From: Streptomyces sp. NBC_00249
GTDB lineage: Bacteria; Actinomycetota; Actinomycetes; Streptomycetales; Streptomycetaceae
NCBI RefSeq assembly: GCF_026342355.1
Contig: NZ_JAPEMV010000003.1
Coordinates: 558,001 to 622,000 of the forward strand
Reading direction: 5' to 3'
DNA: 64,000 bases
Shown here: positions 56,612 through 64,000 of the stretch, piece by piece
Layout of the letters: each line of letters begins with the position of its first letter
How positions within the stretch are numbered: the first letter of the stretch is position 1
Program-made: the position numbers and the translations under genes
Notes under the pieces: model-generated
What the model was told of the DNA's origin: nothing
The model's database searches: none
Seen by the model: only the letters and a program-made list of their open reading frames with translations

Positions 56612-57816
56612 GGAACCTCCACATGCAGCAGGGTGGGACCACCCACCGGGCTCGACACCCGCATCCGGCCGTCGAGCGCCCTGACCCGGTCGGCGAGCCC
56701 GGTCACCCCGCTGCCCGCCCCCGGATCGACACCGCCGCGGCCGTCGTCCGTGATGTCGAAGATCAACAGATCCGCATGGTAGCGACCGCGGACCGCCGCC
56801 GTCGTGGCCCCGCTGTGCCGGGCGATGTTCGTCATGGCCTCGTTGATCACGTAGTACATGGTCGTCTCCAGCTTCCTGGGCAGCCGCTCCGGCAGCCGCA
56901 GGTCCACCGTGACCGGGATCGGGAACCGCCCCGCGTAGTCCTCGACCGCCGCGACCAGCCCGTGATCGGCCAGCACCGGCGGATTCAGACCCCGGATCAG
57001 GGCCCGCAACTCCTGGTGGGCACTGGAGAGCTGGCCCTCCGCCTGGGTGAGCAGCTCGGACTGGGGGGTGCCCTCCGGGGTGTCCAGCCGCAGCATCGCG
57101 AGGGTCAGCCCCAAGGAGACCAGCCGCTGCTGCGCCCCGTCGTGCAGATCGCGTTCGATCCGCACCCGCTCGGCGTCGAAGGAGTCCAGCAGACGGGACT
57201 GGGAGGCGCGCACCTCCCGCAGCTCCGCCCCCAGTTCCCGGTCGCGCGGGGCGAGGAAGGTGCGGGCCATGGCGGCCCGCGCCCCCGCCCACGAGGTCAC
57301 CGTGTAGGGGGAGGCGAGCAGCACGAGAGCGCCGAAGACCGTCCAGGGCCAGGTCTCGCCGTCCAGCGAGGCGAAGGTCACGGCCGGCAGCCCGAACGAG
57401 AAGCCCAGGACCAGCAGGTCCAGCCACCACAGGGCGGCCGCCGAGACGAGCGTGAACAGCAGCTCGCGCCAGGTCACCGGCTCCTTCAGCCGGGTGGCCA
57501 CCCAGGACTTGGGGCCGGGCGCGTCCGGGCGGCCGTGCGGATCGGGCAGGTGGTCGAGGTCCACCAGCCGCAGCCGCCGGCGTTCCACCGAGGCCACCAC
57601 CGTGGAGGCCAGCACCAGCCCCACCAGCGGCGCGACACCGATCAGCACCACCAGCAGCGCGAGCCCCGCCGCCAGACCGGCGGCGAAGACCAGGACGGCC
57701 GCCGCGCCGACCACGACACCCCCCGTCAGATAGGCCAGGGACCGCCACGGCCAGCTCGACGTGAGGAAGCTCAAGGGCCGCTGAGCCATGGCCTGCCAGG
57801 CCGTCGTGGGACGCAT
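56596..57816 (-). CDS. Histidine kinase of the NarL class (HisKA_3)
   Basis: A 406-residue kinase, ATG 57816 with GGTGGGG upstream. About four to six membrane helices fill residues 25-220 (TGGVVVGAAAVLVFAAGLAAG; LLFTLVSAAALWWLDLLV), with no large outside domain, as in kinases that sense their ABC partner or the membrane. The dimerisation helix carries the phospho-His in RVRIERDLHDGAQQRLVSLGLTLAML. The HATPase has YYVINEAMTNIARHSGA, FDITDDGRGG and GSGVTGLADRVRALDG. It is divergent from the exporter genes. Confidence 0.93.
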   Translation of the reverse strand: MRPTTAWQAMAQRPLSFLTSSWPWRSLAYLTGGVVVGAAAVLVFAAGLAAGLALLVVLIGVAPLVGLVLASTVVASVERRRLRLVDLDHLPDPHGRPDAPGPKSWVATRLKEPVTWRELLFTLVSAAALWWLDLLVLGFSFGLPAVTFASLDGETWPWTVFGALVLLASPYTVTSWAGARAAMARTFLAPRDRELGAELREVRASQSRLLDSFDAERVRIERDLHDGAQQRLVSLGLTLAMLRLDTPEGTPQSELLTQAEGQLSSAHQELRALIRGLNPPVLADHGLVAAVEDYAGRFPIPVTVDLRLPERLPRKLETTMYYVINEAMTNIARHSGATTAAVRGRYHADLLIFDITDDGRGGVDPGAGSGVTGLADRVRALDGRMRVSSPVGGPTLLHVEVPCRFA

Positions 57817-57851
57817 GGGCCCCACCGCAACCGGCCCTCCGGGCCCGCGCG

Positions 57852-57880
57852 GTAGAGCTGCCTCTACCTCAGGAGTAGAG
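57852..57880. promoter_or_regulatory. Alternating GTAGAG/CTCTAC half sites, likely NarL-type operator
   Basis: GTAGAG (57852-57857), CTCTAC (57862-57867) and GTAGAG (57875-57880) give two overlapping dyads with 4-nt and 7-nt spacers in the 109-bp gap between the kinase and ABC genes. Confidence 0.55.
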
Positions 57881-57925
57881 AGCGGACCAGTGCCGGGCCC
57901 ACCCCTCGTGCCGTGGAATCGACCC

Positions 57926-58705
57926 ATGACGACAACGAGGCAGACACCGCTGCGGGCCGCGGTACAGGACGCGGTCGAACTCCAGGCCGTACGCAAGGTC
58001 CACGGCTGCGACGACCGTGCCGTGACCGCGCTGGACGGCGTCTCCATCGGCTTCCCGCGCGGCACCTTCACCGCCATCATGGGCCCCTCCGGCTCCGGGA
58101 AGTCCACCCTGCTGCAGTGCGCGGCCGGACTGGACCGGCCGACCGACGGGCGGATCGTCCTCGCGGGCGTCGACATCGGCCGGCAGAGCGAGAAGGAACG
58201 GACCCGGCTGCGCCGTGACCACGTCGGATTCGTCTTCCAGGCCTTCAACCTCGTCGAGTCGCTGACGGCGGCCCAGAACGTGGAGCTGCCGTCCCGGTTC
58301 GCCGGCCGCCGGGTCGGCCGCGAGCAGGTCGCCGACGCGCTCGCCGCGGTCGGTCTGGCCGACCGCGCCGGACACCGCCCCAGCGAGCTCTCCGGCGGCC
58401 AGCAGCAGCGCGTCGCCCTCGCCCGCGCCCTGGTCACCCGCCCCGACGTGCTCTTCGCGGACGAACCCACCGGCGCCCTGGACACCGTCACCTCCCGCGA
58501 GGTGCTGCGCATGATGCGGATGCTCGTCGACCAGGAGGGCCAGACCACCCTGATGGTCACCCACGACCCGGTCGCGGCGGCCGTCGCCGACGTCGTCGTC
58601 TTCCTCAAGGACGGCCGGATCGCCGACCGCGTCCCGCTGGGCCGGACACCCGACGGCGGCGACGCCGCCGAGATCGCCGCCCGCATGACCCGGCTGGAGG
58701 CGTGA
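57926..58705 (+). CDS. ABC transporter ATP-binding protein (MacB/LolD type)
   Basis: A 259-residue ATPase. Walker A is GPSGSGKST, the Q-loop FVFQAFNLVESLTA, signature LSGGQQQRVALARAL, Walker B VLFADEPTGALD, switch MVTHD. It is a paralogue of the ATPase at 14.6 kb. It powers the FtsX-type permease that begins at its stop codon (TGATG). The tail after the switch region, LGRTPDGGDAAEIAARMTRLE, is typical of actinobacterial members. Confidence 0.95.
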   Translation: MTTTRQTPLRAAVQDAVELQAVRKVHGCDDRAVTALDGVSIGFPRGTFTAIMGPSGSGKSTLLQCAAGLDRPTDGRIVLAGVDIGRQSEKERTRLRRDHVGFVFQAFNLVESLTAAQNVELPSRFAGRRVGREQVADALAAVGLADRAGHRPSELSGGQQQRVALARALVTRPDVLFADEPTGALDTVTSREVLRMMRMLVDQEGQTTLMVTHDPVAAAVADVVVFLKDGRIADRVPLGRTPDGGDAAEIAARMTRLEA

Positions 58706-61083
58706 TGCTGATCCTCGCGAACGTCCGCGAACGCTGGTCCGCGTTCCTCGGGGCCTTCATCGCCGTCCTGGCCGGCGTGGCCCTCATCACCACCACCCTC
58801 GTCATCCACGACTCCACCCGCCCCACCGTCCAGCCCCGGTACGCCGGCACCGCCGCCCTGGCCCTGCCCGGACAGGCCGTCGACGCGGACGGCAGCCCCG
58901 CGGACCGCATCCCGTGGAGCCGGGCCGAGGCCGCACCCCTCCTGGCCGGACTCGACGCACTCCCCGGCGTGGCCGCCGCCGTGGTGGACCGCTCCTTCTA
59001 CGCCCAGGCGGTCGTCGGCGGCGAGCCCGTCGCCGACGAGGGCGCCCTCGAAGCCGGCCACGGCTGGGACAGTGTCCGGACGGCCCCCTACGAACTGGTC
59101 TCCGGCCGGGCCCCCGGCGGCGACCGCGAGGTCGTGGTCGACCGCGCCCTGGGCGTCGCCCCGGGCAGCGAGCTCACCGTCAACATCACCGCCGGCCGGG
59201 AGCGGTTCACCGTCGTCGGCACCGTGGACGGCCCCGGCTACTACTTCAGCGAGGCCTTCGCCGCCCGCCAGCAGCCCGGTGTCCGCGCCGTCGCCCTGAT
59301 CGCCGACGAGGGCGCCTCCGCCACCGCGATCGCCTCCGGCGCCCGGAAGGTCCTCGGCGGCAAGGGCACCGTGGTCTCCGGCGACGGACGCTCCGCACTC
59401 CAGCCCGCGTACATCGAGCACAAACGCTTCCTCGGTATCCAGCTCATCAGCGCCATGGCGGTCCTCGGCCTGTTCACCACGGTCTTCGTCGTCGCCTCCA
59501 TGCTGGTCCTGGCGACCGGGATGCGCCGCCGCGAGATCGGCCTGCTGCGCACCATCGGTGCCTCACCCGAGCAGATCCGTCGCATGATCCTCGGCGAGGC
59601 CGCCGTGGTCGGCGTCCTGGGATCGATCGCCGGCTGCCTGGCCGGTGTCGCCGCCACCCCACTGCTGCGCGGCGTCCTGCGCGGCCTGGACGTGGTCCCG
59701 CCGGACCTGGAGATCACCGTCGCCGCCTGGCCGCTGCTCACGGCCTCCGCGATCGGCGCCGGCGTCAGCGTCATCGGCGCCTGGGCCGCCGGACGCAAGG
59801 CCGCACGGGTCGCCCCGATCGAGGCCCTGCTCGACAGCGGGTCCGTCGACAAGGGCATGGGGCGCGGCCGTCGGATCGCGGGCCTGGCCGCCCTCGGTAC
59901 CGGTGCCGTCCTCGCCGTCGCCACCGCCACCACCGGCGCCGACGACCGGATCAACACGGCGATCCTCGCCACCCTCAGCCTCATCGTCGCGGCGGCCCTG
60001 CTGACCCCCGTCCTCGTGGGCCCCGTCGGGCGCGCCCTGACCGCCCCGTTCCAACGGCACGGCTCGGCCGCACCGGTCCTGATCCGGGCCGAACTCGTCG
60101 CGAACTCCCACCGCACGGCCTCCCTGGTGGCCCCCGTGATCGCCGCCGTGGGCTTCGCGGTCCTGCTCAGCGGCATCGTGGAGACGATGCGGGTGGCCTA
60201 CCCGGCGGGCGAGGCCCTCAAGACCGCCGGCCAGACGATCGTCACCCCGGCCGGCATCCCCGGAAACACCGACGAGGCCGTCGCCGCCAACCCGGTGGGC
60301 AAGGCCGCCCTGCCGACCCGCGCCTTCGTCACCGAGGGCGGCGAGCCGACCGTCCTGGACGTCCTGGGCACCCGCGACCAGCGGTGGAACAAGCCGGGCG
60401 AGGCCGTACTCGGCGAACGGACCGCCAGGGCCCTGGGCGTGCGGCAGGGCCAGAGCGTCCCGGTCCGGTTCGCCGACGGCGAGAGCGTCGCCCTGCGGAT
60501 CGGCGCGGTCCTGCCCGACGACCCGGAACGCGGCGACTTCGTGGTCCCGCGCGACCTGGTCCGCGCCCACGACCCGGCCGCCCTCACCGACGACATCTTC
60601 GTCCCGGCCGGCGCCGAGGCGTCCGCGGCCGTCCCGGGCACCGCCCTGCACGACGCCGCGCAGTACGCCCTGGCGGACTACGACACCGACGCCAGGCTCA
60701 CCGACAGCCTGGCCACCATGCTCATCGTCATCGCGGTCGGCTACAGCGCGATCGCCGTCGTCAACAGCACCGCCATGGCCGCGCACGGCCGCCGCCGCGA
60801 CCTCGCGGTGATGAAGTCCGCGGGCGGCACCGTACGCCAACTGCTGCTCCTCGCGGCCGGGGAGAGCGCGGTGGTGGTCGTCGTCGGAGCCGCCCTCGGT
60901 GTCCTGGTGACGCTGCCCCCGCTGGCCGGCATGGCCTCCGGCCTCTCCCAGGCCACCTCGGCCGACGTGGGCCTGCACCTGGACACCGCGGCGGTCGCGA
61001 CGGCGGTCACCGGCACCCTGCTGGCGGCGGTCGCGGCCGGGGTCACGGTCACCTGGCGGACGATGCGCGGGCGGGCGGCGTAG
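58705..61083 (+). CDS. FtsX-family ABC transporter permease, two-module
   Basis: A 792-residue membrane protein coupled to the ATPase by TGATG; a GTG at 58702 is possible. An N-terminal helix (residues 10-35) precedes an extracellular domain of about 200 residues. Three helices with TGMRRREIGLLRTIGASPEQIRRMILGEA form the first coupling site, followed by two middle helices, a second extracellular domain and three final helices with HGRRRDLAVMKSAGGTVRQLLLL. It lacks the conserved large beta domain of BceB. Probably exports or removes a membrane-active compound under control of the divergent two-component system. Confidence 0.93.
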   Translation: MLILANVRERWSAFLGAFIAVLAGVALITTTLVIHDSTRPTVQPRYAGTAALALPGQAVDADGSPADRIPWSRAEAAPLLAGLDALPGVAAAVVDRSFYAQAVVGGEPVADEGALEAGHGWDSVRTAPYELVSGRAPGGDREVVVDRALGVAPGSELTVNITAGRERFTVVGTVDGPGYYFSEAFAARQQPGVRAVALIADEGASATAIASGARKVLGGKGTVVSGDGRSALQPAYIEHKRFLGIQLISAMAVLGLFTTVFVVASMLVLATGMRRREIGLLRTIGASPEQIRRMILGEAAVVGVLGSIAGCLAGVAATPLLRGVLRGLDVVPPDLEITVAAWPLLTASAIGAGVSVIGAWAAGRKAARVAPIEALLDSGSVDKGMGRGRRIAGLAALGTGAVLAVATATTGADDRINTAILATLSLIVAAALLTPVLVGPVGRALTAPFQRHGSAAPVLIRAELVANSHRTASLVAPVIAAVGFAVLLSGIVETMRVAYPAGEALKTAGQTIVTPAGIPGNTDEAVAANPVGKAALPTRAFVTEGGEPTVLDVLGTRDQRWNKPGEAVLGERTARALGVRQGQSVPVRFADGESVALRIGAVLPDDPERGDFVVPRDLVRAHDPAALTDDIFVPAGAEASAAVPGTALHDAAQYALADYDTDARLTDSLATMLIVIAVGYSAIAVVNSTAMAAHGRRRDLAVMKSAGGTVRQLLLLAAGESAVVVVVGAALGVLVTLPPLAGMASGLSQATSADVGLHLDTAAVATAVTGTLLAAVAAGVTVTWRTMRGRAA

Positions 61084-61417
61084 GTCGCGCATCGGCTCGC
61101 GGCCCGCCCGCCTTGCGCGGCACCACGATGAACGCGGCCCCGTTGGCCAGGTCGATGCTGGAGCGGGGCGGCGCACCGTCGCTCTCGTCGTCCCGCCGCA
61201 GCAGCTCCACCCGCCGCTGCTCCAGCTCCGCCGTCTTGTTCCCGTTCACCGTCGCCGTGAACTCGTCGAAGGCGATGCTCGACAACGACCGCCCCGTGCG
61301 CCTGCGCACCCACGGGATCAAGCCCAGCCCCGTGAACCACCGCCACGCACTCTCCACCAGGGCGAAGACGGCCAGCAGACACACGAACGCCGGCAACGAC
61401 ATGAGCCACATCGTCAT
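61049..61417 (-). CDS. Single-pass membrane protein, DUF6191-like
   Basis: A 122-residue protein. A hydrophobic segment (MWLMSLPAFVCLLAVFALV) anchors it. The cytoplasmic tail has SIAFDEFTATVNGNKTAELEQRRVELLRRDDE and PPRSSIDLANGAAFIVVP, matching the short actinobacterial DUF6191 pattern; no catalytic residues are evident. Its last 35 bp overlap the 3' end of the permease gene tail to tail. ATG 61417 or 61411 could be used. Confidence 0.75.
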   Translation of the reverse strand: MTMWLMSLPAFVCLLAVFALVESAWRWFTGLGLIPWVRRRTGRSLSSIAFDEFTATVNGNKTAELEQRRVELLRRDDESDGAPPRSSIDLANGAAFIVVPRKAGGPRADARPTPPARASSAR

Positions 61418-61500
61418 GAACGGTTCCCCGTCCCGCTGATTGCCATGGGGCCACTGTGGTGGACCTGTGGCGCGCAGGGATCAGACCGGGGCATGATCCG

Positions 61501-61520
61501 CCTCCCCCACGCGGGGGAGG
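61501..61520. terminator. Hairpin upstream of the chloramphenicol-phosphotransferase-like gene
   Basis: CCTCCCCC (61501-61508) and GGGGGAGG (61513-61520) pair around ACGC. It lies about 70 bp before the next start and may insulate or attenuate it. Confidence 0.5.
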
Positions 61521-61590
61521 CGCCGCCATGGAGATCCAGGGCGGGAGAAATACGTTTCGAGGGGTGCCGTGGTGCCTCTACGGTGGCGCG

Positions 61591-62124
61591 GTGAAGACTC
61601 AGGTGATCGTGGTCAACGGTGGTTCCAGCTCGGGGAAATCCGGGATCGTCCGGTGTCTGCAGGCCGTGCTGCCGGATCCGTGGCTCGCCCTCGGGACGGA
61701 CACGCTGGTCGAGGCGATGCCGGCGTCCATGCAGGTGTCGGACGGCGGGATCGGGTTCGCGGCCGACGGGGAGGTGACCGTCGGCCCCGAGTTCCGGACA
61801 CTGGAGGCGGCGTGGATCGAGGGGGTCGCCGCGATGGCCCGTGCGGGCGCACGGGTCATCGTCGACGAGGTCTTCCTCGGCGGAGCGTCCTCACAGCAGC
61901 GCTGGCGGAGCGCCCTGGGCGAACTGCAGGTGCTGTGGGTCGGCGTCAGGTGTGAGGCGGTCGTGGCCGCGGGCCGTGAGGTCGCACGGGGCGACCGGAC
62001 CGTCGGGATGGCCGCGTCCCAGGCGGAAACGGTTCACCAGGGCGTGACCTACGACCTGGAGGTGGACACCGCCCGCGCGGAGGCGATGGAGTGCGCGCGG
62101 GCCATCGCCGCGCACGTCGGGTGA
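61591..62124 (+). CDS. Chloramphenicol 3-O-phosphotransferase-like kinase
   Basis: A 177-residue kinase, length of the S. venezuelae enzyme. GTG 61591 lies 7 bases after TACGGT, so the message may be leaderless; the frame extends upstream without a ribosome site. The P-loop is VNGGSSSGKSGIVRCLQ, with the CPT-specific DPWLALGTDTLVEAMP containing the catalytic-region Asp, VGPEFRTLEAAW, VIVDEVFLGGASSQQRW and WVGVRCEAVVAAGRE. CPT inactivates chloramphenicol by phosphorylating its 3-hydroxyl. No chloramphenicol biosynthesis genes are visible here, so it is an orphan resistance gene or acts on another hydroxylated compound. Confidence 0.87.
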   Translation: MKTQVIVVNGGSSSGKSGIVRCLQAVLPDPWLALGTDTLVEAMPASMQVSDGGIGFAADGEVTVGPEFRTLEAAWIEGVAAMARAGARVIVDEVFLGGASSQQRWRSALGELQVLWVGVRCEAVVAAGREVARGDRTVGMAASQAETVHQGVTYDLEVDTARAEAMECARAIAAHVG

Positions 62125-62279
62125 CCGCCGGAGACCGGCCTTCAGCGCGGGGAATTGCCGCCGCTCCGGGGGATTTCGGAGTCAGGGCTCCCCGGTGCAA
62201 CAGAGGTCTTGTGGAGTTTGCCGCGGGACGCCGCTCCGGCGCGAAACACGTCCCGTACGGATGAACCCGCGCGCTCCGG

Positions 62280-63092
62280 TCAGGAATCGGCCGGTGTCGC
62301 GGCGGCGGCGCTCCAGTCCGGTGCCGCGAGGAAATGGGTGTGGAGCGTGAGGCCGGGGCCGGCGAGCGGTGGCAATTCGAGGGCCAGGGCCGCCGCGTGC
62401 CGCGGTCCGACCGGCAGGTCCCGCACCGTCCAGCCGGGCGGGCGGGCAGGGGCACCGGGGGCGGGGTCGCCGAGGTAGTCCAGGTCCGGGCTGCGGCCGA
62501 GACCGGTGCCGAGGCCCTTCAGGTACGCCTCCTTGCGCGCCCACAGCCGGGCGAAGACCGCGGGGCGCGCGGACGCCGGCGCGCCGCGAAGCTGCCGCCG
62601 CTCGGCCGGGTGCAGCGCCTCGCCGACGGTGGTCACCCTGTCCGGCGACGGGACCCCCTCCACATCGACGCCGACGGGCCGCCCGGCCACCGCGATCAGC
62701 ACCAGGTCACCGCTGTGGGACAGCGAGAAGTCCGGCGCACCGGGCCCGGCCAGGGCGGGCCGGCCGTGCGGCGCGCCGCAGCACGGGCAGGGCTCGCGCC
62801 GGAACCTCAGCGCCGCCGGGGAGACACCCCGGTAGGCGGACAGCACCCGGCGCAGCGCGAGGTGCGCGGCCGTGTACCGGTCCCGGTCGACGGGCTGGAC
62901 GAAGCCGGCGGCCCGGGCGCGTTCCGCCTCGTCCAGCGGTGACCGGTCCAGGGCCACGGAACGCGGCCCGGCGTCGGGGACCTGGAGCAGCCACAGATCC
63001 GCGGAGCCGTCGGCCGGCCGGGGCCGCACCGCCGGCCAGGCCGAGGAGGTCCAGCCCGGCGGCGGACCGGCGAGCTCCAGGGGGGACTGCAC
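62280..63092 (-). CDS. Sfp-type 4'-phosphopantetheinyl transferase
   Basis: A 270-residue enzyme. GTG 63092 has GGAG upstream; the frame reaches back further without a site. Motifs: VSPAALRFRREPCPCCGAPHGRPAL, DFSLSHSGDLVLIAVAGRPVGVDVEG (magnesium-binding Asp and Glu) and FARLWARKEAYLKGLGTGLG (W-x3-KE-x3-K). It transfers the phosphopantetheine arm of CoA to carrier proteins of polyketide, peptide or siderophore assembly lines. The large regulator starting at 63458 is divergent, so both may belong to a biosynthetic locus beyond the window. Confidence 0.93.
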   Translation of the reverse strand: MQSPLELAGPPPGWTSSAWPAVRPRPADGSADLWLLQVPDAGPRSVALDRSPLDEAERARAAGFVQPVDRDRYTAAHLALRRVLSAYRGVSPAALRFRREPCPCCGAPHGRPALAGPGAPDFSLSHSGDLVLIAVAGRPVGVDVEGVPSPDRVTTVGEALHPAERRQLRGAPASARPAVFARLWARKEAYLKGLGTGLGRSPDLDYLGDPAPGAPARPPGWTVRDLPVGPRHAAALALELPPLAGPGLTLHTHFLAAPDWSAAAATPADS

Positions 63093-63457
63093 GGGCGCTC
63101 CGGTCTGTCGGCTTCGGTGGACGGCTGTCCCGACACGGTAGCGCAGCGGATATGCGGGGAATTGATGGCCGGATATCGGCCCACCGGACGGCCCGCAGTG
63201 ACGATACTCCCGCTGTTTCTCGGGGAGTACGGGAATTCGGCGGAAGGGAACGGCCGAAATGGGGGTGCGCTTTCCGGACGGTCGGGCCGAAGTGCGCCGC
63301 GGGGCTTGGCCAAGGATGTGCGTCTTCTGGCTCAAATCCGTTGGATCTGCCCCGACTTCCTCCTTGGTGTCGCTTACGCTCTCGTTTCACGGGGAGGATT
63401 GCGGCGTTTGGTGCACCGGGCGCCAGGAGTGCTTTCACGGAAGAAGAGGGAAATACT
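63093..63457. other. 365-bp divergent intergenic region
   Basis: No gene. It is the least GC-rich long gap in the window around 63140-63380 and contains two TTTCACGG repeats (near 63384 and 63433) ahead of the large regulator. No clear -35/-10 pair was picked out. Confidence 0.5.
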
Positions 63458-64000
63458 GTGGCGGTCACCGGAGGCACTGTCGGGGCCCACGGCCCGACCC
63501 GGAGCCTGGACGTCCACACAGCCGAACTCGACGCCCTGCTGCGCCACGCCGCCGACGCCCGGGCGGGCGCCGCGCGCGCCGTCCTCGTCAGGGGGCCGGC
63601 CGGGATCGGCAGGAGCCACCTGCTGGCCGTCGCGGGCGAGCGACTGGCGGCCGAGGGCACGGCCGTACGGCGTGCCACCGGTCTCCCCGAGGGTACGTCC
63701 ATGGTCCGAGCGGTCGACACCCTCCTCGGACCACCGCCCGGGCCGCGCGATACGCACGGCGACCGGCACCGCTTCCACCGGCGCACCCTGGACCTCCTCG
63801 CCGGCGGCCCCACCGCACTGGTCGTCGACGACGCCCAGTGGTGCGACGAAACTTCCCTGCGCTGCGTCGACTTCATCCTGCGCCGCTCCGCCGGCCGGCC
63901 CCTGCTCGTCGTCCTCGCCCAGCGCACCGGCGCCCCGGGCCCCGGCACCCGGGTGCTCACCGAGATCCTCGCCCAGGACCGCTGCGCCCTGCTGGAACTC
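63458..64000 (+). CDS. Large ATP-binding (LuxR/LAL-type) regulator, N-terminal part only
   Basis: 181 residues are visible before the window ends; GTG 63458 with AGAGGG upstream. The AAA/NB-ARC-like ATPase start is LDVHTAELDALLRHAADARAG, Walker A GPAGIGRSHLL with Arg52 in place of the usual Lys, and Walker B ALVVDDAQWCD followed by RCVDFILRRS. This is the layout of LAL and SARP-like pathway activators, but the LuxR helix-turn-helix that would confirm the class lies outside the window. The K-to-R change in the P-loop may lower ATP hydrolysis. Divergent from the PPTase gene. Confidence 0.78.
   Translation, partial: MAVTGGTVGAHGPTRSLDVHTAELDALLRHAADARAGAARAVLVRGPAGIGRSHLLAVAGERLAAEGTAVRRATGLPEGTSMVRAVDTLLGPPPGPRDTHGDRHRFHRRTLDLLAGGPTALVVDDAQWCDETSLRCVDFILRRSAGRPLLVVLAQRTGAPGPGTRVLTEILAQDRCALLEL

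Noticed and set aside
1..64000. tRNA, rRNA, prophage, integrase or CRISPR features
   Set aside because: No cloverleaf with a T-loop GTTCRA, no rRNA-like stretch, no phage structural or integrase motifs and no regularly spaced repeats were seen on reading both strands; a dedicated scan (tRNAscan-SE, CRISPR finder) was not possible here.

Overview
This window is a stretch of high-GC actinobacterial chromosome, almost certainly from Streptomyces. The signs are third-position GC saturation, frequent GTG and TTG starts, ATGA stop/start overlaps, a single TTA codon found in all the coding sequence (in a chitinase), a WhiB protein, a melC tyrosinase pair, a DasR-type chitinase promoter and many secreted proteins. 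No rRNA, tRNA, CRISPR array, prophage or intact transposon was seen; the region looks accessory or chromosome-arm-like. Gene content (rox, helR, a chloramphenicol phosphotransferase-like gene, melC) recalls S. venezuelae-type species, but the species cannot be fixed from this.

Layout. 0-11 kb: truncated OmpR-type regulator, MHS-type transporter, sigma-factor relic, small ribbon-helix-helix protein with a 15-bp-arm dyad, secreted beta-propeller, amine-dehydrogenase-like enzyme, necrosis-inducing-like (NPP1) protein, GlxA-type regulator, GAPDH, a secreted hydrolase behind an iron box, and melC1-melC2. 10.8-11.0 kb: a promoter, a foldable three-way-junction RNA and a terminator with no downstream reading frame. 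12.4-18 kb: OmpR-type two-component system with a MacB/FtsX-type ABC exporter whose promoter carries three repeats phased at 22 bp. 18-21 kb: class II aldolase/carboxymuconolactone decarboxylase pair with a divergent MerR, then the chitinase.

21-25 kb and 36-38 kb form a dispersed rifamycin-resistance regulon. A rifamycin monooxygenase (rox-like) and an RNA-polymerase-protecting helicase-like protein (helR-like), 15 kb apart, share a 91-bp gap-free upstream block. It contains a -10-like TATAGC, the palindrome I take to be the rifamycin-associated element (RAE), and a conserved 30-nt leader. An erythromycin-esterase-family gene with a divergent double-MerR regulator lies beside rox.

27.2-36 kb is the most notable region: a co-directional exopolysaccharide cluster. 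It encodes an Agd3-like deacetylase, a PelF-like glycosyltransferase, a large membrane protein, two SDR sugar-nucleotide enzymes, a sugar-1-phosphate nucleotidyltransferase and a Sph3/spherulin-4-like protein. This parallels the fungal galactosaminogalactan gene set (uge3, gtb3, sph3, agd3) and the bacterial Pel logic of a PelF transferase plus a membrane protein plus a deacetylase. A GalE-like epimerase at 43.6 kb could supply precursor. The cluster ends at a 167-bp MITE-like element.

38-50 kb holds stress and housekeeping genes (TerD, LLM oxidoreductase, NUDIX-like, katG with divergent furA, CsbD, CBS, WhiB) and a decayed patch with two pseudogenes. 50-55 kb holds small regulator/enzyme pairs (LysR-hydrolase, AraC-oxidoreductase, ArsR-DUF2071). 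56-61 kb holds a NarL-type two-component system divergent from a second ABC exporter. 61-64 kb has a chloramphenicol-phosphotransferase-like gene, a Sfp-type PPTase and the start of a large ATP-binding regulator, possibly the edge of a specialised-metabolite locus.
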